This document shows, piece by piece, positions 37,416-49,079 of a DNA stretch of 64,000 nucleotides. This stretch comes from Tubiluchus corallicola (taxonomy: Eukaryota; Priapulida; Priapulimorpha; Priapulimorphida; Tubiluchidae). Positions within the stretch are counted from its first letter, which is position 1. Every line of letters starts with the position of its first letter. Both the position numbers and the translations under genes were made by a program. The notes below the pieces were generated by a model. That model saw only the letters and a program-made list of their open reading frames with translations, was not told where the DNA came from and made no database searches. The stretch spans positions 7,501 through 71,500 of the forward strand of contig JAQGDQ010000740.1 of NCBI GenBank assembly GCA_030141605.1, written 5' to 3'.

Positions 37416-38155
37416 CTAGAAAGAAGACATGGTGCTATTAGCTTCAAGTCGTCACATGCATCAGCGGCAAACAAATAATCACTGATAAGTTTATACTTAT
37501 AAAGCTGCATAATTTATTTTCAGGCAAAGTAGTTATTTGTACGATGATTTTTTGCCAGTCTTCACTAATGCTGCATTGCATCTAAACAGTAAATGGTTGT
37601 TACGATTCCTAAATGGAACTCTTGAACTTTGAAATTTTAACAGTTTAATCATGCAGATTCCTAGTATGTATCGAAGCCTTTGATAAGCACCAAAATTCTT
37701 AAAATGATTCATGTCAAGTTCACTGACTTTGTCAACAGTAAATTATAATAAAGTAAAGTAAAGTAATTTTATATCAAAGAACATACAACTCACTCGTTTT
37801 TTTGCTGCCGGTTTCCTTGTAGTTATTATACTACATTTTCCCTGGTGCGAGTTCTTATCTCTTTCGTTAACTACAAGGATTATTTCAATTAGAAATGAAT
37901 CGAATCCGGGGGTTACTCGCTATTGTAAAACTGTTTATTGACAGACTAAGGCTGCATCAGTATAATTAATTTAGATTATATAACTAATAACTGTATAACC
38001 AAAAATGCATTTACTACAAACCAATATGACCAAAATTTGAATTCCCATAAGTAATTATTTGTTAGCAACAAACTGTCAGTATTCTGACAGAAACAAAAGT
38101 AAGCACAAAAGTTTAAACATTAGAAAAAAACCCATTCAAGCTGTGAAACACTTAC

Positions 38156-39736
38156 AATCAATTTTCTGTCTACTAACTGGACTTTTTAAATCAATATCGT
38201 CGTCTCCACGAAGTGAGCGTGTATTTTTCTCTAAGATTCCTGCACTTGCTGGAATTTCACTGGTTTGCAAAGTGAAATCATCTGTTGTATGTGATTGCAC
38301 CTGGGTTTCCTTTACTAAAAACAGCTAAAACAATTTATATTGAAAAAACAAAGCTTATAATACAATATAATACCTATCTAGTATAATTTCATAATTGCAT
38401 TAATAAAAAAGCAAAACATGTTACCTTTTTTCCATGATATTTCATTGCACTGGTTGCCCATACATGCAGTTTTTCTCTATATAAAGCAGCTGTTTTACTA
38501 TTATACTTTCCCAACATGTCTTTTATGTCACATCCATGCTCCAAGAAAAACTGTAGCTAGAAATAGATAGATAAAATCTTTATTTGCTAATTAAAAACTG
38601 AAGCATACAAAGTAAAAGTATAATGCACAACAGTTAGTCATATACAACATACACAACCGACTGAATATTGGTAATAATGTCATCTACAATTAATATTATG
38701 AAAAAAATTAATTAGTCCCTAAAAGTGAATATAACTACAGGTTCGCGATAAACTAGATTTTAGTATCAGACAAAAGAGTGGTTCATTTTATTTCAGTAGC
38801 ACATTGTGTGCAAATGAAATACACTAGGATCTCCAGTCATTGATTCAGAAATGACGAACAGTTTGCACGAAGTACCACTGCTACTGCTACTGCTTCTTAC
38901 ATTTTCTCAAAAGTAAAACAGCTGCTTATGAATCCAGTTTTTCTCCTGAAGTTCTTATCCATATTAATTCTGTACCAAAAGTTTGTTTCCATATTCACTA
39001 TAACCTTCACTGCTTATAAACAAGGATATAACAGGTATCTCTTATCTAAATAGTTTCAAGTATTAGTGCATTAGTTATTGTTGCATTAATGCATTGCACA
39101 ATGACTGTGGATATAAATCATTCATAAGCAAAATCAACAAGCAAAACTTACAGCCTTTGAATTTCCTCCAACCTGCATGGCGTGTAGTTGAAGCCATGTC
39201 CAGTTAGTGTCCAGCCGAACTGACCGCACAAATGACAAGTGTACTCCAAGAGAACGATGAAAGGCGGAGCAGTCAACGCAAATAAATATACCATAAGTCA
39301 CCGACACCCAGCCTGGGTTCTTGGCTCCGCAATCAAAGCATTCCTGCACAATTTAAAAGCTGTCTAAAAAACTTCAGACAACACACCAACTGCAAAGAAC
39401 ACCAGTTCTAATAACATGCCTCAAATAGTTATCAGAATTACTTCTTAAATATTGTAAACCAATAATTAATATCTAGCCAGCTTATGGTTAGACATATAAG
39501 AATGATAGCAAAAGTAACTGGAATAAAATGCAAAGAAAAACAAAAAAAAGAAACATATACTGTGTGCCACAAACAGTTATATTATCTATAGATCCATAAA
39601 ATTACTCTACAAGAACTTTTTAAAAATGGCAGCAATATAGCTTTACCTGATTAGCTGCATTCATTTGTAACTTCTTAAAAGCAACCTGGATGACAGATTT
39701 ACTAGGAACATCATCGACCATTTCTGCCATGAGCAT
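38156..39736 (-). CDS. ARFGAP2/3: ARFGAP2/3-type Arf GTPase-activating protein, N-terminal exons
   Basis: Family role (known): GTP hydrolysis on Arf1 at Golgi COPI membranes. Exons on the minus strand are 39736-39647 (start, [13 protein letters not shown]), 39343-39152, 38550-38425 and 38324-38156; joins are phase 0 and GT-AG. Exon 2 carries the whole zinc finger, C-x2-C-x16-C-x2-C, followed by x4-R, the catalytic arginine (ECFDCGAK...[10 protein letters not shown]), then [15 protein letters not shown] and, in exon 3, FFLEHGC and [13 protein letters not shown] are ARFGAP2/3 hallmarks and separate it from ARFGAP1. Exon 4 is acidic/Ser-rich and less certain. The gene lies about 760 bp downstream of GPATCH11 in the same direction. 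The usual C-terminal half with the coatomer-binding and amphipathic repeats was not found between here and 29.5 kb; it may be too diverged to see by eye, or the copy is truncated. Confidence 0.85.
38562..38760 (-). mobile_element. LINE or SINE 3' tail in an ARFGAP intron
   Basis: On the minus strand the sequence ends AATAAAGATTTTATCTATCT, the common 3' signature of invertebrate LINE/SINE elements. The body shows no coding frame. It sits 12 bp from the exon 3 acceptor. Confidence 0.4.
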
Positions 39737-40498
39737 TTGAGAAGCCAAAAATAATGCACAAAAACTAAATAAATGCAACAATGCTCTGCTCAGTCCACAC
39801 CTATTTTTTCTCAACTTGACTTTACTTGCACTGCACACGAATATTCCCTGCAATATATTCTATCATTTTCTCCGTATAAACAACCCACTTTAGTACTTTT
39901 TTGTCACTGTTATTGGAAACAAGCACTCCTACTTAGGTATCAGAATTTAACACTGTCACATGACAACAGCTGGTGATATTGGATCCAAGCATGTATTGAC
40001 TATATGTAATTATGCAATTGACTATGAATGAAAACAGCTAACTGTATACAACGCATGAGTCAGCTGCTAAACCTTCACGTAAGTTACTATTTATAGTAAA
40101 TATTGCAAGGACAGTTAAGGTGTATAGGTAAAAACTAAATTTGTCAACTTTTAATTTATCAACCCTCCCCTAAAAATTGATGAAAACTTTTTGTTCTCAA
40201 CAATTATTTTCTCCTGTTACATTGTTACACATGTATCAATAGTACATACAGGAATATAATTTTTTAGTCATTCAACTAACCATTTATGCTTAAAAACTGA
40301 TTTACATATGGAAAATTGATATCAAAAACATGGAAAACAAGTATTCAATAATGTTTGCTGGCTAATGCCAACACAATGTATTTTGCAAATACAACACTTG
40401 CAACAATAATGAATTTGCTATTTAACAGTAATAATTTATAAACATACATATAATTACAAAAACGCTGATAGGTAATTAGAACACGTATATGTCAGAGA

Positions 40499-43400
40499 TC
40501 ATCTGTGGTCAGCCGCAGTGATACCTGGACAATTTTCTTTCATGTCTCTATCATCTGCATATGTTGTGCCGCACCATAGACAATAAAAATGCTGTGTCCG
40601 CAAGTACTGTGTGATCAACTCCAGTTGGTCTCTTGGCTGTAATTAAAAATGTAATTTTATAATAATTGCAAAAAACTGCACTGTGCTAATTGAAAAAATA
40701 AAATAAAAACAACCGAGTGGTCAAAGTGTGTGCTTGGTGGCTGAAATTAAGCAATGCTGAGGCTGCTCAGTAAATGGAAATGTCTGGGCTGGTGAACTAC
40801 TAAAAACTAAAGCAGACCCAGAGGAAAATAGTGAACTAACAAGGACAAACACAAAAGGAAGAATAAGACGTTAAAATAGGTTAGATTTCATTCAAAATAC
40901 ATGGGCAAATTTCATTTGATTTCTATTATCAATTTCCAAAAATAAATTTTTAATCCACTTTGAGTTTTGCCCAGGATGACACATATACCCCATGATTATG
41001 CACATACATGTATAGATTTATATTACTACAGACACAAATTGGTTGGTCATGTACATCATTACAATGCTTTGTCGATAATCTTCGTATGAAACAAAGTAAA
41101 ATATACCTCCAAGTCTTCTTCAGCATCTTCTTCATCATATTCTTCAATTTCATCTGATGCTACTGCCTCATTATAGAGCAGTTCATCATCATAGTCACCA
41201 CTTTTTTCAGGAATATCTAACCTTAAAGGTGCAGGCCAAAACCAACTGTACTCCGGCTGAATGATATTCTGAAATTGTTTTCGAAAATTAATATCTATAT
41301 AATAGTTTCGAATTAGAAAGTTTATTTGCAGTATAGTTTTTTGCAGCACCTACTTTGATCTGTTAATTCAAAAAACTTACCTGTGGCAAACTGCCACACT
41401 ACCTGTATTTCAGTTTGTCTTTGCTTAATTAATTTATTGTCTATTTTCAATCCATTGACAGAGGAATCCTAGTACTTATGTATAAAATTTTTCACATTAT
41501 CTATTTTTAACAATTTTTTTAAATTTGATCTATTCGGTTTTGATAGTTGTCTGGTTTAGAAGTTTTGGCAAGTCCTTTACCTTGTTCCAAAATATTTTAT
41601 AATTTTCTATTTTTACTCTAGTTTTTCCCTTAACACTGTATTTAACAATTTAACAATAACATAATACATGTATTTTTTTCCTTCTAATGAAAATCAAAAT
41701 ACTAAAGAAAAAAACTTGAAAGTTGGACATCTTTCTACTCTACATTTTTCTTTGAAACCACTGTAGCGACCCGACATGGTTATGTTAAGAACGCATGATT
41801 TGCACATTTTTTCTGCTTAATATTATTCACATATTACCATAGTGAACAAAAGCTTGTAAAAAATGATAATTTCCCATGAACTTAACATTTTTTAAAATGT
41901 ATGGAAGTAAATTTTGCATATTTTACTTGTAAAGTGATGCAGTACTATAAAATACCATTACTATGTAGTAGTATCAAATCCTATAAAGACTGTTCTAGCA
42001 AAAGACAAACCAAATGTTTTGGAGAAACTATAAAGCCTGTACTTTCCAGCAAATGACAAACCAAATGTTTAGGAGAAAAAACACATTTTCAAAGTAAGAA
42101 AACTATTAACAAAATTAGTACCAAATTTGTTGGGTGATCTTTAAATTAAACAAGAAGGATAGTTGAAAATAAGTGTTAACGAACAAATTTGAGAAATAAT
42201 CACAAAACAAAGAATATTCAATAAAGCAAAAACAATAACCTTGCTTTCGTCCAGTTGATGACAAATCCGCTGGCTCTGTTTCAGGTCCCTCTGAATCTCC
42301 CGCTCTTCCACCCTTTCCCTCATTCTCTGTGAGAAATCTACTTTCAGCTTGCCCTCCATAGCTTTCCGATGATGCACGATCCTTGCTCGCATACTTGCCA
42401 TCTCAGCTTGCTGTTGTCTCGCAGCAGTATCCTTGCCTAGGCCACCACGGCCTGTCTTCACGTCAACAGAGATTGGTTCAATTCTGCCTTTGTTATCTGT
42501 AATTGTCAGAATAATTTTAAAGAAATTCTATTTGAGGTGAAAGACTACACACATAGATTCAGTGATACTTTAGTGGCATGAGCAAAGTAAGATTCCTTTA
42601 ATAATTGAAGTCAAACTAAATGCTCACTGTAATATACTGTCGAGGTGCATAAAAAATACTTGTGTCATTTGAGCGTAGAGGCATATACCCATCAATGTCT
42701 CATAGGGCATCACAAATACGTTCTATCTGCACAGCTAGATGAAAACCTGTCACCCACAAAATATGTGCAGAATATCGGTACAAAGCATTTTAGCTTCAAG
42801 TGAAAAAACTGTTACATTTCATTTTAAATAGATGCACCCAAATCAAACACAAACCTTACAAACATCGCCATAAATTCATTTTTACATACTTTGACATATA
42901 ATGTAACAGTATCCAGCACTTAACATGCAAGACATAGTAACGATGGTGCTTGTGGCAAGATTAAAAGATCAATTGGCAGAGATACTGAGCTACGTTCAGG
43001 TGTATGCATCCTTATTATCTAAATGATCTTATTAAGGTCCACTTATTATGGGTCCAAGGAGCATTTTATTAGAAAAATGAGAAAACAGAGAAATACAGGC
43101 ATATTGCTAAAGACAAAAGACAAATTTATGGGCTGGCACTTTATATGAATTGTATATATTTCTTGTATTGCAGTTATCTTATAATAGTGTAATAATTTCG
43201 TTTAGGACATACTTCAGGGATAACACCTTAAGTAACTCAATACTTATTACCAAGGTGTTCCAAATTTACTTCGATAAACCCTGGTGCTTGGTTGAAAAAC
43301 TAACGGTATCATTTTTTAAGTCTTTGTTATGACTCGGCCATGAGTTGAACTAGCGATCACGCTACCATTGAGCTACGCCACACAGTTTCAATGGTTATCA

Positions 43401-46400
43401 GAATCAAAAAATTACAATCTGAACCTACATAACAACATGAATCACAAAATATTAGCAAACTAAATACAGTCTTAGTCTTTTACCATGTTTTCCAATTCCC
43501 ATTCCAGGCTTATATCCCATTTTTGATAAAAGAGCAAATCCCTTATTGTCTGGACCTAAAGCAGTTTCTAAGCCGCTGGTTCTATTCTGCTGTTCCAAAG
43601 CCTTTTTGCTCACAGTTCTGCAAAAAAATAAATAAAAAAAATATTGAAGCTTTGAATAATAATTAATAGAGGAACTTTGAATTTTAGTTCTTCTGTCCTA
43701 TCAAATATACAGTTTCTAAAACTGTGCTAAAGCTACACACTCAGTAATATGTATGAAGTAAGCTGATGTTTGTAGGCCTACCAATTTGTGCAAAATCTAC
43801 TGAAAATCAAGAGAACTATTACAGCTGTTATATAAAATTACTTTATTACTTTAATTCTTTAAGTTTATTTTCTCCTGTGCATTACATATTGTGTTCAGGA
43901 AATAATGTAGCAAGACACAGCAAAGTATTTATGCCACAAATGGAAAGGTAGCTGAATGCACACTAAACACAGATGGAAGAAGACAAGTAAGATTAACTTA
44001 CAGCTTAGGAGAATTGTTTATTTAAAACTTAAGTTTTTGTAATGACTGCAAGATGTGTGAGAATTCAGTAGTAGTATTGGAAAATATACTACATACATGG
44101 AAAATATTTATTTATGGTCAGTTTTTTATGATAGACATACAAATTTCACCACAAGATGTCAGAAAAGAAAACAGGCTACCATCAATGAAACTGTATTTTG
44201 CTTTGCTGTGTTTCAACTGCACAAATTTGGAGAATTAGTTGCGATTTTGTAAAGGCTATTACAAGAAGTTAAGTGTCAATGCCAAGTTTCAAACTTTAGT
44301 TTCAAATCTACATAAAGCTTCTAGTGTTAGGTATTTCTGTTTTGTGTTTGTCGCTCATGACATATTGCCCTTTTACAAAGACAGGCCTAAACAAAAAATG
44401 ATACCTATATAATGACAATTGCTTGCTACTAGCTAACAAATGTGGGAGTTTGTTGTGCAGCAATGTAACGCGAGTTGACGTTAGTGATTCAGTAAGTGCC
44501 ATCCAGCAAACAGAGTGAAGATAAGCAGCATATTTGCATCAAAACAAGTCTCTTAGAAATCAATCACGAAAAAACAAATGTTTTAGTTTTTGAGCAAAGT
44601 TAAGAAGTACAATGAAACATCCGTCATTAGGGTGAAGCGAAATGTGATCGATGTTAACACGCATCAACACGATGTTGTGGGACATCATACAGAGAGGATT
44701 TGCCATATTGTGTAATAGACGATCAAGCATCAAAGCTCAGCAGAATAAAGTACTTGCCTTCTCACAGTGACATCTAGTAGCAAAATGTTTAACATATTTA
44801 CTTGTTTTGAGCATTTTTCTTCCTTGACAAGGCTTCCAATGTATACTCTCTAGCTTTTGTCCGATTGTGCACCAAGCCAGGCCGTTTATCCTCACTGAAA
44901 TTACCCAAGCAAATTTCACTTATGAAAAAAGTTGTTTTGAATCTTTCTGGAAAATATGCATGCCACAACATTGCATCTATATCTTACATTAGATCAAGTT
45001 CATTCAGTTCAGAACATGAGCTGGAAAGCATCCAGTCATAAAAAGAAGGGAAGATACTAAAGTGCACCTAATTACTGAGCAGCTGACGGTCACGCAGTAA
45101 CTTCTGACAACTTAGTTATCTCTGTACTTAAAGATTCGCCAAAGTTTTGCCTTCTCGGACAACAACAGGAAACTTAGAATACTAAACAGAGATCTATTCT
45201 AAAACAATGTTATTTGATATTGGTTTCTTCTGATCTGATAAGATATCCATGTTTAACCTTGGAGACTAATTCAATATTGCAAAAAATTCCTGATATAGTA
45301 ATTGTTTATGTAAGTACCTGCAAGTACTATATAAAAAGGAGCACAAATTTTGTTTGTAAGTAGGCCTATTTATTCAAATTGATGATCCTAAATTCATCTT
45401 TTTCATAAATAAGGAGGTTGTATACTGCAGCAGTATTTAATATATTATACAGATCAAGAAAAGTTTACTTAGCTAAAATATAAAGAAACATCTAAATGAA
45501 AGTTTCATTAAAAGGAAATAATGAAGTCATGTAGCAACCATTGGATCACCTGTCTTCAATCCATCCAGGGTTATCATGCTATTATTAACATTACTGGTTT
45601 AAAGAACTAAAACCAAACTGTCAAAGTGACAGTTGACTATAATGATAAGTAAATAATAACTGAGAATACAAAAAAGATCAAAAGACAGAAAAAAGACATA
45701 CAGAAAAAACTTACAATTAACGTCTTTGATGTGATTATAGTGGTCATTAAATCAAATAAGTCATATTACAATTATTTATAAACAATCCATTATATGTGTT
45801 TACGAACATCACATATAAAACTAAGTGATAGTAAATGCAATAGCAATGCAAAACTGGAACAACAATTCATGTCACAGCTAACGGTTCTACAAACTATATG
45901 CAAATGTTTAGAAATATGTATCAAAAGTAGAATTTAACAACACAAATCTTGTACATGAAAAGTATTAACACCTCAAATCATTAATTGAATGTCTACAAGC
46001 TGTGTAGACAATCATTATAATGATGCCACAGATTTTTTCAGCTCAGCTGCAAGTCAATAACAACTTTTTTTCGGTGCGAAACATCAATGAAAATGCTTTC
46101 TTACCTAACAGAAAAAATGAACAAGTTCATTTCAAAATAGCCAATCATATAAGCATATTCAAGCTATTATTGAAATAATAATACTGCTAATTTGCAGACA
46201 ATGGGAATTTAATCCCAAGGTCTCTGGTTTAAGTCACGATTTGGTTACAATTTCTCAGAGCACATCTCCTTTCTTTGTTCAACTCATTAGTTAGGTAGAG
46301 CTATTGGATTGTATGCTGTAGGGATAATAATTCAAGCCTGCTGTGTCATGCTGAGTCTATAGCTCAAATGGCACAGCATGGGAGTTCTACTTCCAAGGTC

Positions 46401-48024
46401 TTGGGCTCGAGTCCCAATTGGCTCACAATTTTTGTATTTCCTTCTTTGTTTGACTCATTGACTACTAGGCCACTAGTTGTTGAGATATGCATCGCAATGA
46501 TTTATTAATTTCTGGCATTCACAGATATAATCTAATTAACACTGTCATAAAAAAGACATAAACATTAGCCCTTGTACCTTCCTATACTATAGGTATAAAG
46601 GCTAATGTACCCTGTAATGGTACTCTTGCTGTTGAACCTATGCCAGCAAAGCATACCTTGTTATTGAACACGTTTTTCTTCTTAATAAAATTATTCAGCT
46701 TTTAAGTTATTATAAATACTCTGCAATGTTGAATTAATTGCGTCGTTTCATAAGTATATAATGACTGAAACTAGGAAGCTACAATAAATAAAAAATTTGT
46801 TTTCCATTTTTAAAAAATGCATTTGGTGTGTAAAGGTAGTCAACCGATTATCACGCAACGTCGTTGAGTGGTTGAACAAGGCTGTTTCGAATGTGGATAC
46901 GATGATAACAAACAAGCTCACTCGTTATGCAAGTAAGTACGCAGCATTAGGCACTAAACTGCTAATAACCTAACTCAGTCTATAATGCTTAAGTAAAAAT
47001 AAGATTTCAACAGAAAAGCTAAAAGGCATGTAAAGAAATAAAAAATAAGGCAGTGTCTAAAGGTACGGATCCACATCCGGAACTGCAGCAACTAAAAATA
47101 AGAATCCGTGTCTCGAAAGTATTCACTAGAAAATACGAATGATCTGTACGGCGAACAATATTAACGAGAAAATACGGATCGCTGTACCGCGAAAGATATT
47201 GACGAGAAATACGGTTTGCCGTCAGAGAGGTGCAATATATTGCTTTCTTGTTTAACCACAACCTCTAATCCACAATTGTAAATATGCACATCCGCTAGAT
47301 CTGCGGATTGAGTGAAATCCACATAGATATTGAGCGAGTCATGCTTTATTTCTATAGTATAAACATAGCGTCTGTCTGTTTTTGGTAAGAAAGATGCATT
47401 AATCCCGTTTGCATACGAAAAACAACAGGATTAGATTAAAAAAACTTTTCTCTTATATTATGCTAAACTTTTAATTTTTTTTTATATATGTTTATATTAT
47501 CAATTGAATACATATGCGTCTTCCCATTGTAACAGTTTTATCTCACTAATTAGCATTGTTAGTGCTTGAACATTTAACAATGTAAAGGATTACATAAATT
47601 TAGGGTACTTGCTTGACGTTAGTTAATATTTTTACTGATAAATACCTTTAAAAAGAATGTGCATATCCTATTACTGTGCATGCCAGTTTTAATTTTTAAT
47701 AATTATAAAATGTTTTTACTGGAGCTCTGCTGCTTTACGTGTAACACTAGAAGTCTAAGGAAATTGCAGCAATAGTGAACTATTGTCTGCAATGGTAAAA
47801 ATTGTCAAAATCCGTATGTTTTGTAAATGTCACAAAAAGCACGGATCCGTATTTGCCGCAAAAATAGTTACGAATACGCATCCGTATTCGGTATCGCAGA
47901 AAAGACGAGTACGGATCCGTACCTCTAGTCACTGCCAAAAAATAATTAATATCAATGACCACAGAGCAAGCACTGCTTCCGACATATAATCATCTTCATC
48001 TGCGTCAGAGATATTTTTCTCCAT
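40499..48024 (-). CDS. GPATCH11: GPATCH11: G-patch domain protein, complete six-exon gene
   Basis: Exons (minus strand) are 48024-47963, 44894-44802, 43617-43484, 42496-42240, 41268-41107 and 40636-40499 (stop TGA). All five junctions keep frame and total 281 residues, close to the usual length. The N-terminus has DDYMSEA and EDKRPGL. The G-patch in exon 3 reads TALGPDNKGFALLSKMGYKP then GMGIGKHG. Exon 4 is a basic, Arg/Glu-rich helix-forming stretch ending RICHQLDESK. Exon 5 has PEYSWFWP and a long acidic run. The last exon is the DUF4187-type C-terminus with YCLWCGTTY and a final CPGITAADH. G-patch proteins are RNA/helicase cofactors; GPATCH11 is a nuclear, poorly understood member. The exon 1 donor (GTGGTC) is weak. 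Divergent neighbour: HEATR5. Confidence 0.93.
40714..40870 (+). mobile_element. tRNA-derived SINE copy in GPATCH11 intron 5
   Basis: ACCGAGTGGTCAAAGTGTGT at 40714 is an A-box-like tRNA head. It aligns with the copy at 53098 (shared CCGAGTG-TCA, GTGTGCTT, TCAGTAAATGG). It lies 78 bp upstream of the last GPATCH11 exon, antisense to the gene. Confidence 0.45.
43326..43385 (-). mobile_element. tRNA-like fragment in GPATCH11 intron 3
   Basis: On the minus strand GGCGTAGCTCAATGGTAGCG is a near-perfect A-box region of a Gly/Glu/Arg-type tRNA, followed closely by AGTTCAACTCA, a worn B-box. The anticodon arm is missing, so it is a pseudogene or SINE remnant. Confidence 0.5.
46200..46490 (+). mobile_element. 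Tandem pair of tRNA-headed repeats (tRNA-Arg-like)
   Basis: 46353-46425 folds partly as a tRNA. It has 7-bp acceptor arms (GAGTCTA/TTGGCTC, one mismatch), a 5-bp anticodon stem around GTTCTAC giving anticodon TCT, and a perfect T-arm TTGGG-CTCGAGT-CCCAA. The D-stem does not pair, so it is probably inactive. A second, more worn copy lies upstream (about 46200-46320), and the two share the same 3' sequence (TTTCTTTGTTYRACTCATT). The shared non-tRNA tail makes this a SINE family rather than isolated tRNA genes. It lies in GPATCH11 intron 1. Confidence 0.6.
47048..47936. mobile_element. hAT-like non-autonomous element in GPATCH11 intron 1
   Basis: The left end GGCAGTGTCTAAAGGTACGG (47049) and the reverse complement of the right end, GGCAGTGACTAGAGGTACGG (ending 47936), match at 18 of 20 positions, and both continue into ATCC. 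CAGTG-type ends and a possible 8-bp target duplication (AAAAAATA, low complexity) point to hAT. Repeats of AATACGGATC lie inside each end, as expected for transposase-binding subterminal sites. There is no transposase frame. Confidence 0.75.
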
Positions 48025-48341
48025 TTTTCTAGTCTTGTCTATTCACTGAACTCTTAAACGACTGAAAATGAAACTGAATTCAGCAGACATGCAGTTCCAC
48101 CAGAAGCTTGCAAATCTTCATTGAGTTTATCCGCAAAAAGCTGTTGCAATGTACGGCATCTTCGATACGCTATGTGAGTCAAAGTCGCGTAACAAATGTT
48201 TCTTTATTAATTCACTTCATATTTTTTAACACTGCGTGCGCTGTGAGAATGGTAGCATTGGTATTGTGGTATGATAGGCAGGCGTTCTGGGCACTCGACA
48301 GTACCTTCGGTGTTTGCGATGCCGTGTATAAAGCAGCTGTA
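48025..48341. promoter_or_regulatory. Probable shared promoter of GPATCH11 and HEATR5, with possible HEATR5 5' exon
   Basis: The stretch starts at the GPATCH11 start codon and runs away from it on the + strand to a consensus donor (GTAAGT at 48342). A transcript starting here and splicing at 48341 to the acceptor TTTGTTTCAG (ends 52185) would be a 5' untranslated exon for HEATR5. This would put both transcription starts within about 300 bp. No TATA box stands out. The call rests on position, the donor and the known head-to-head layout; there is no direct transcript evidence. Confidence 0.4.
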
Positions 48342-48951
48342 AGTGGATAAAAATTATTCTAAGCGATTATATTTTACGTACGATTGATGTCAACACAAAA
48401 ACGTGATCTATACATGAATGTGTAGTTCTGAAACCGTTCTCTTGATTTACCAGTAAATCATTTGTTTCCAAAAAACTAACAAGCCTGGCAATTGTTTAAT
48501 ATAAAACTATATATTCTAGAAACTGAAGAAAGTAAAAGGATGCCTTATTGGACCCTTTAAGAATTGGCTTTGCACTGCTCCATATTTTGGGTGTAAAGCT
48601 ATTTGAAAAACATGTTATGAAAAGATAATTTTAACAGAAGTTTTAAGTACTTTAGTTCTTCAAAGTTTCATTTGGCATACCGTCGATACCATTAGATTTG
48701 TTATTTTTGATGTCAAAAAAACTCTTTATTTTGCTTTCATTGATTGGATCATAAGAACAATAATATTATTATTATTCGTTTAATTTGCATAACTGCTATC
48801 ATTTGTTATTGTAGGTTTGTTATTACTAAGGGGCAATGGGGTAATGGAAGGTCAAATGGGCGTTTATATGCCTGTCCTACAAACACACATAATAGTGTCC
48901 ATTAGGCCTACTAAATTATAAATACTTTGTGCTACCACGTCCTATATAACA

Positions 48952-49022
48952 AAGAGAAAAAGAGAGAGAAAGAACGATAAAAGAGAGAGAGAAAGAGCGA
49001 AAAAGAGAAAAAGAAAGTGAGT
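48952..49022. repeat. Purine-rich (GA)n/(GAAA)n tract
   Basis: About 70 bp of GA and GAAA units, purine-only on the + strand except for a few bases. It borders the LINE fragment that follows. Confidence 0.9.
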
Positions 49023-49079
49023 GTCAAAGTAAGAGCCATGCAAATGCTAATGCTTTACACTACAGTTACGATATGTCTA

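Noticed and set aside
41059-41349. GPATCH11 exon 5 frame taken as a complete small gene
   Set aside because: The frame extends past clear acceptor and donor sites; only 41107-41268 is exon.
46353-46425. Functional tRNA-Arg gene
   Set aside because: The D-stem does not pair, and the tail is shared with a worn neighbour copy; a SINE or pseudogene is more likely.
47019-47261. Minus-strand frame with repeated Arg/Ser segments
   Set aside because: Lies in the hAT-like element's left subterminal repeats; the pattern comes from the AATACGGATC words.
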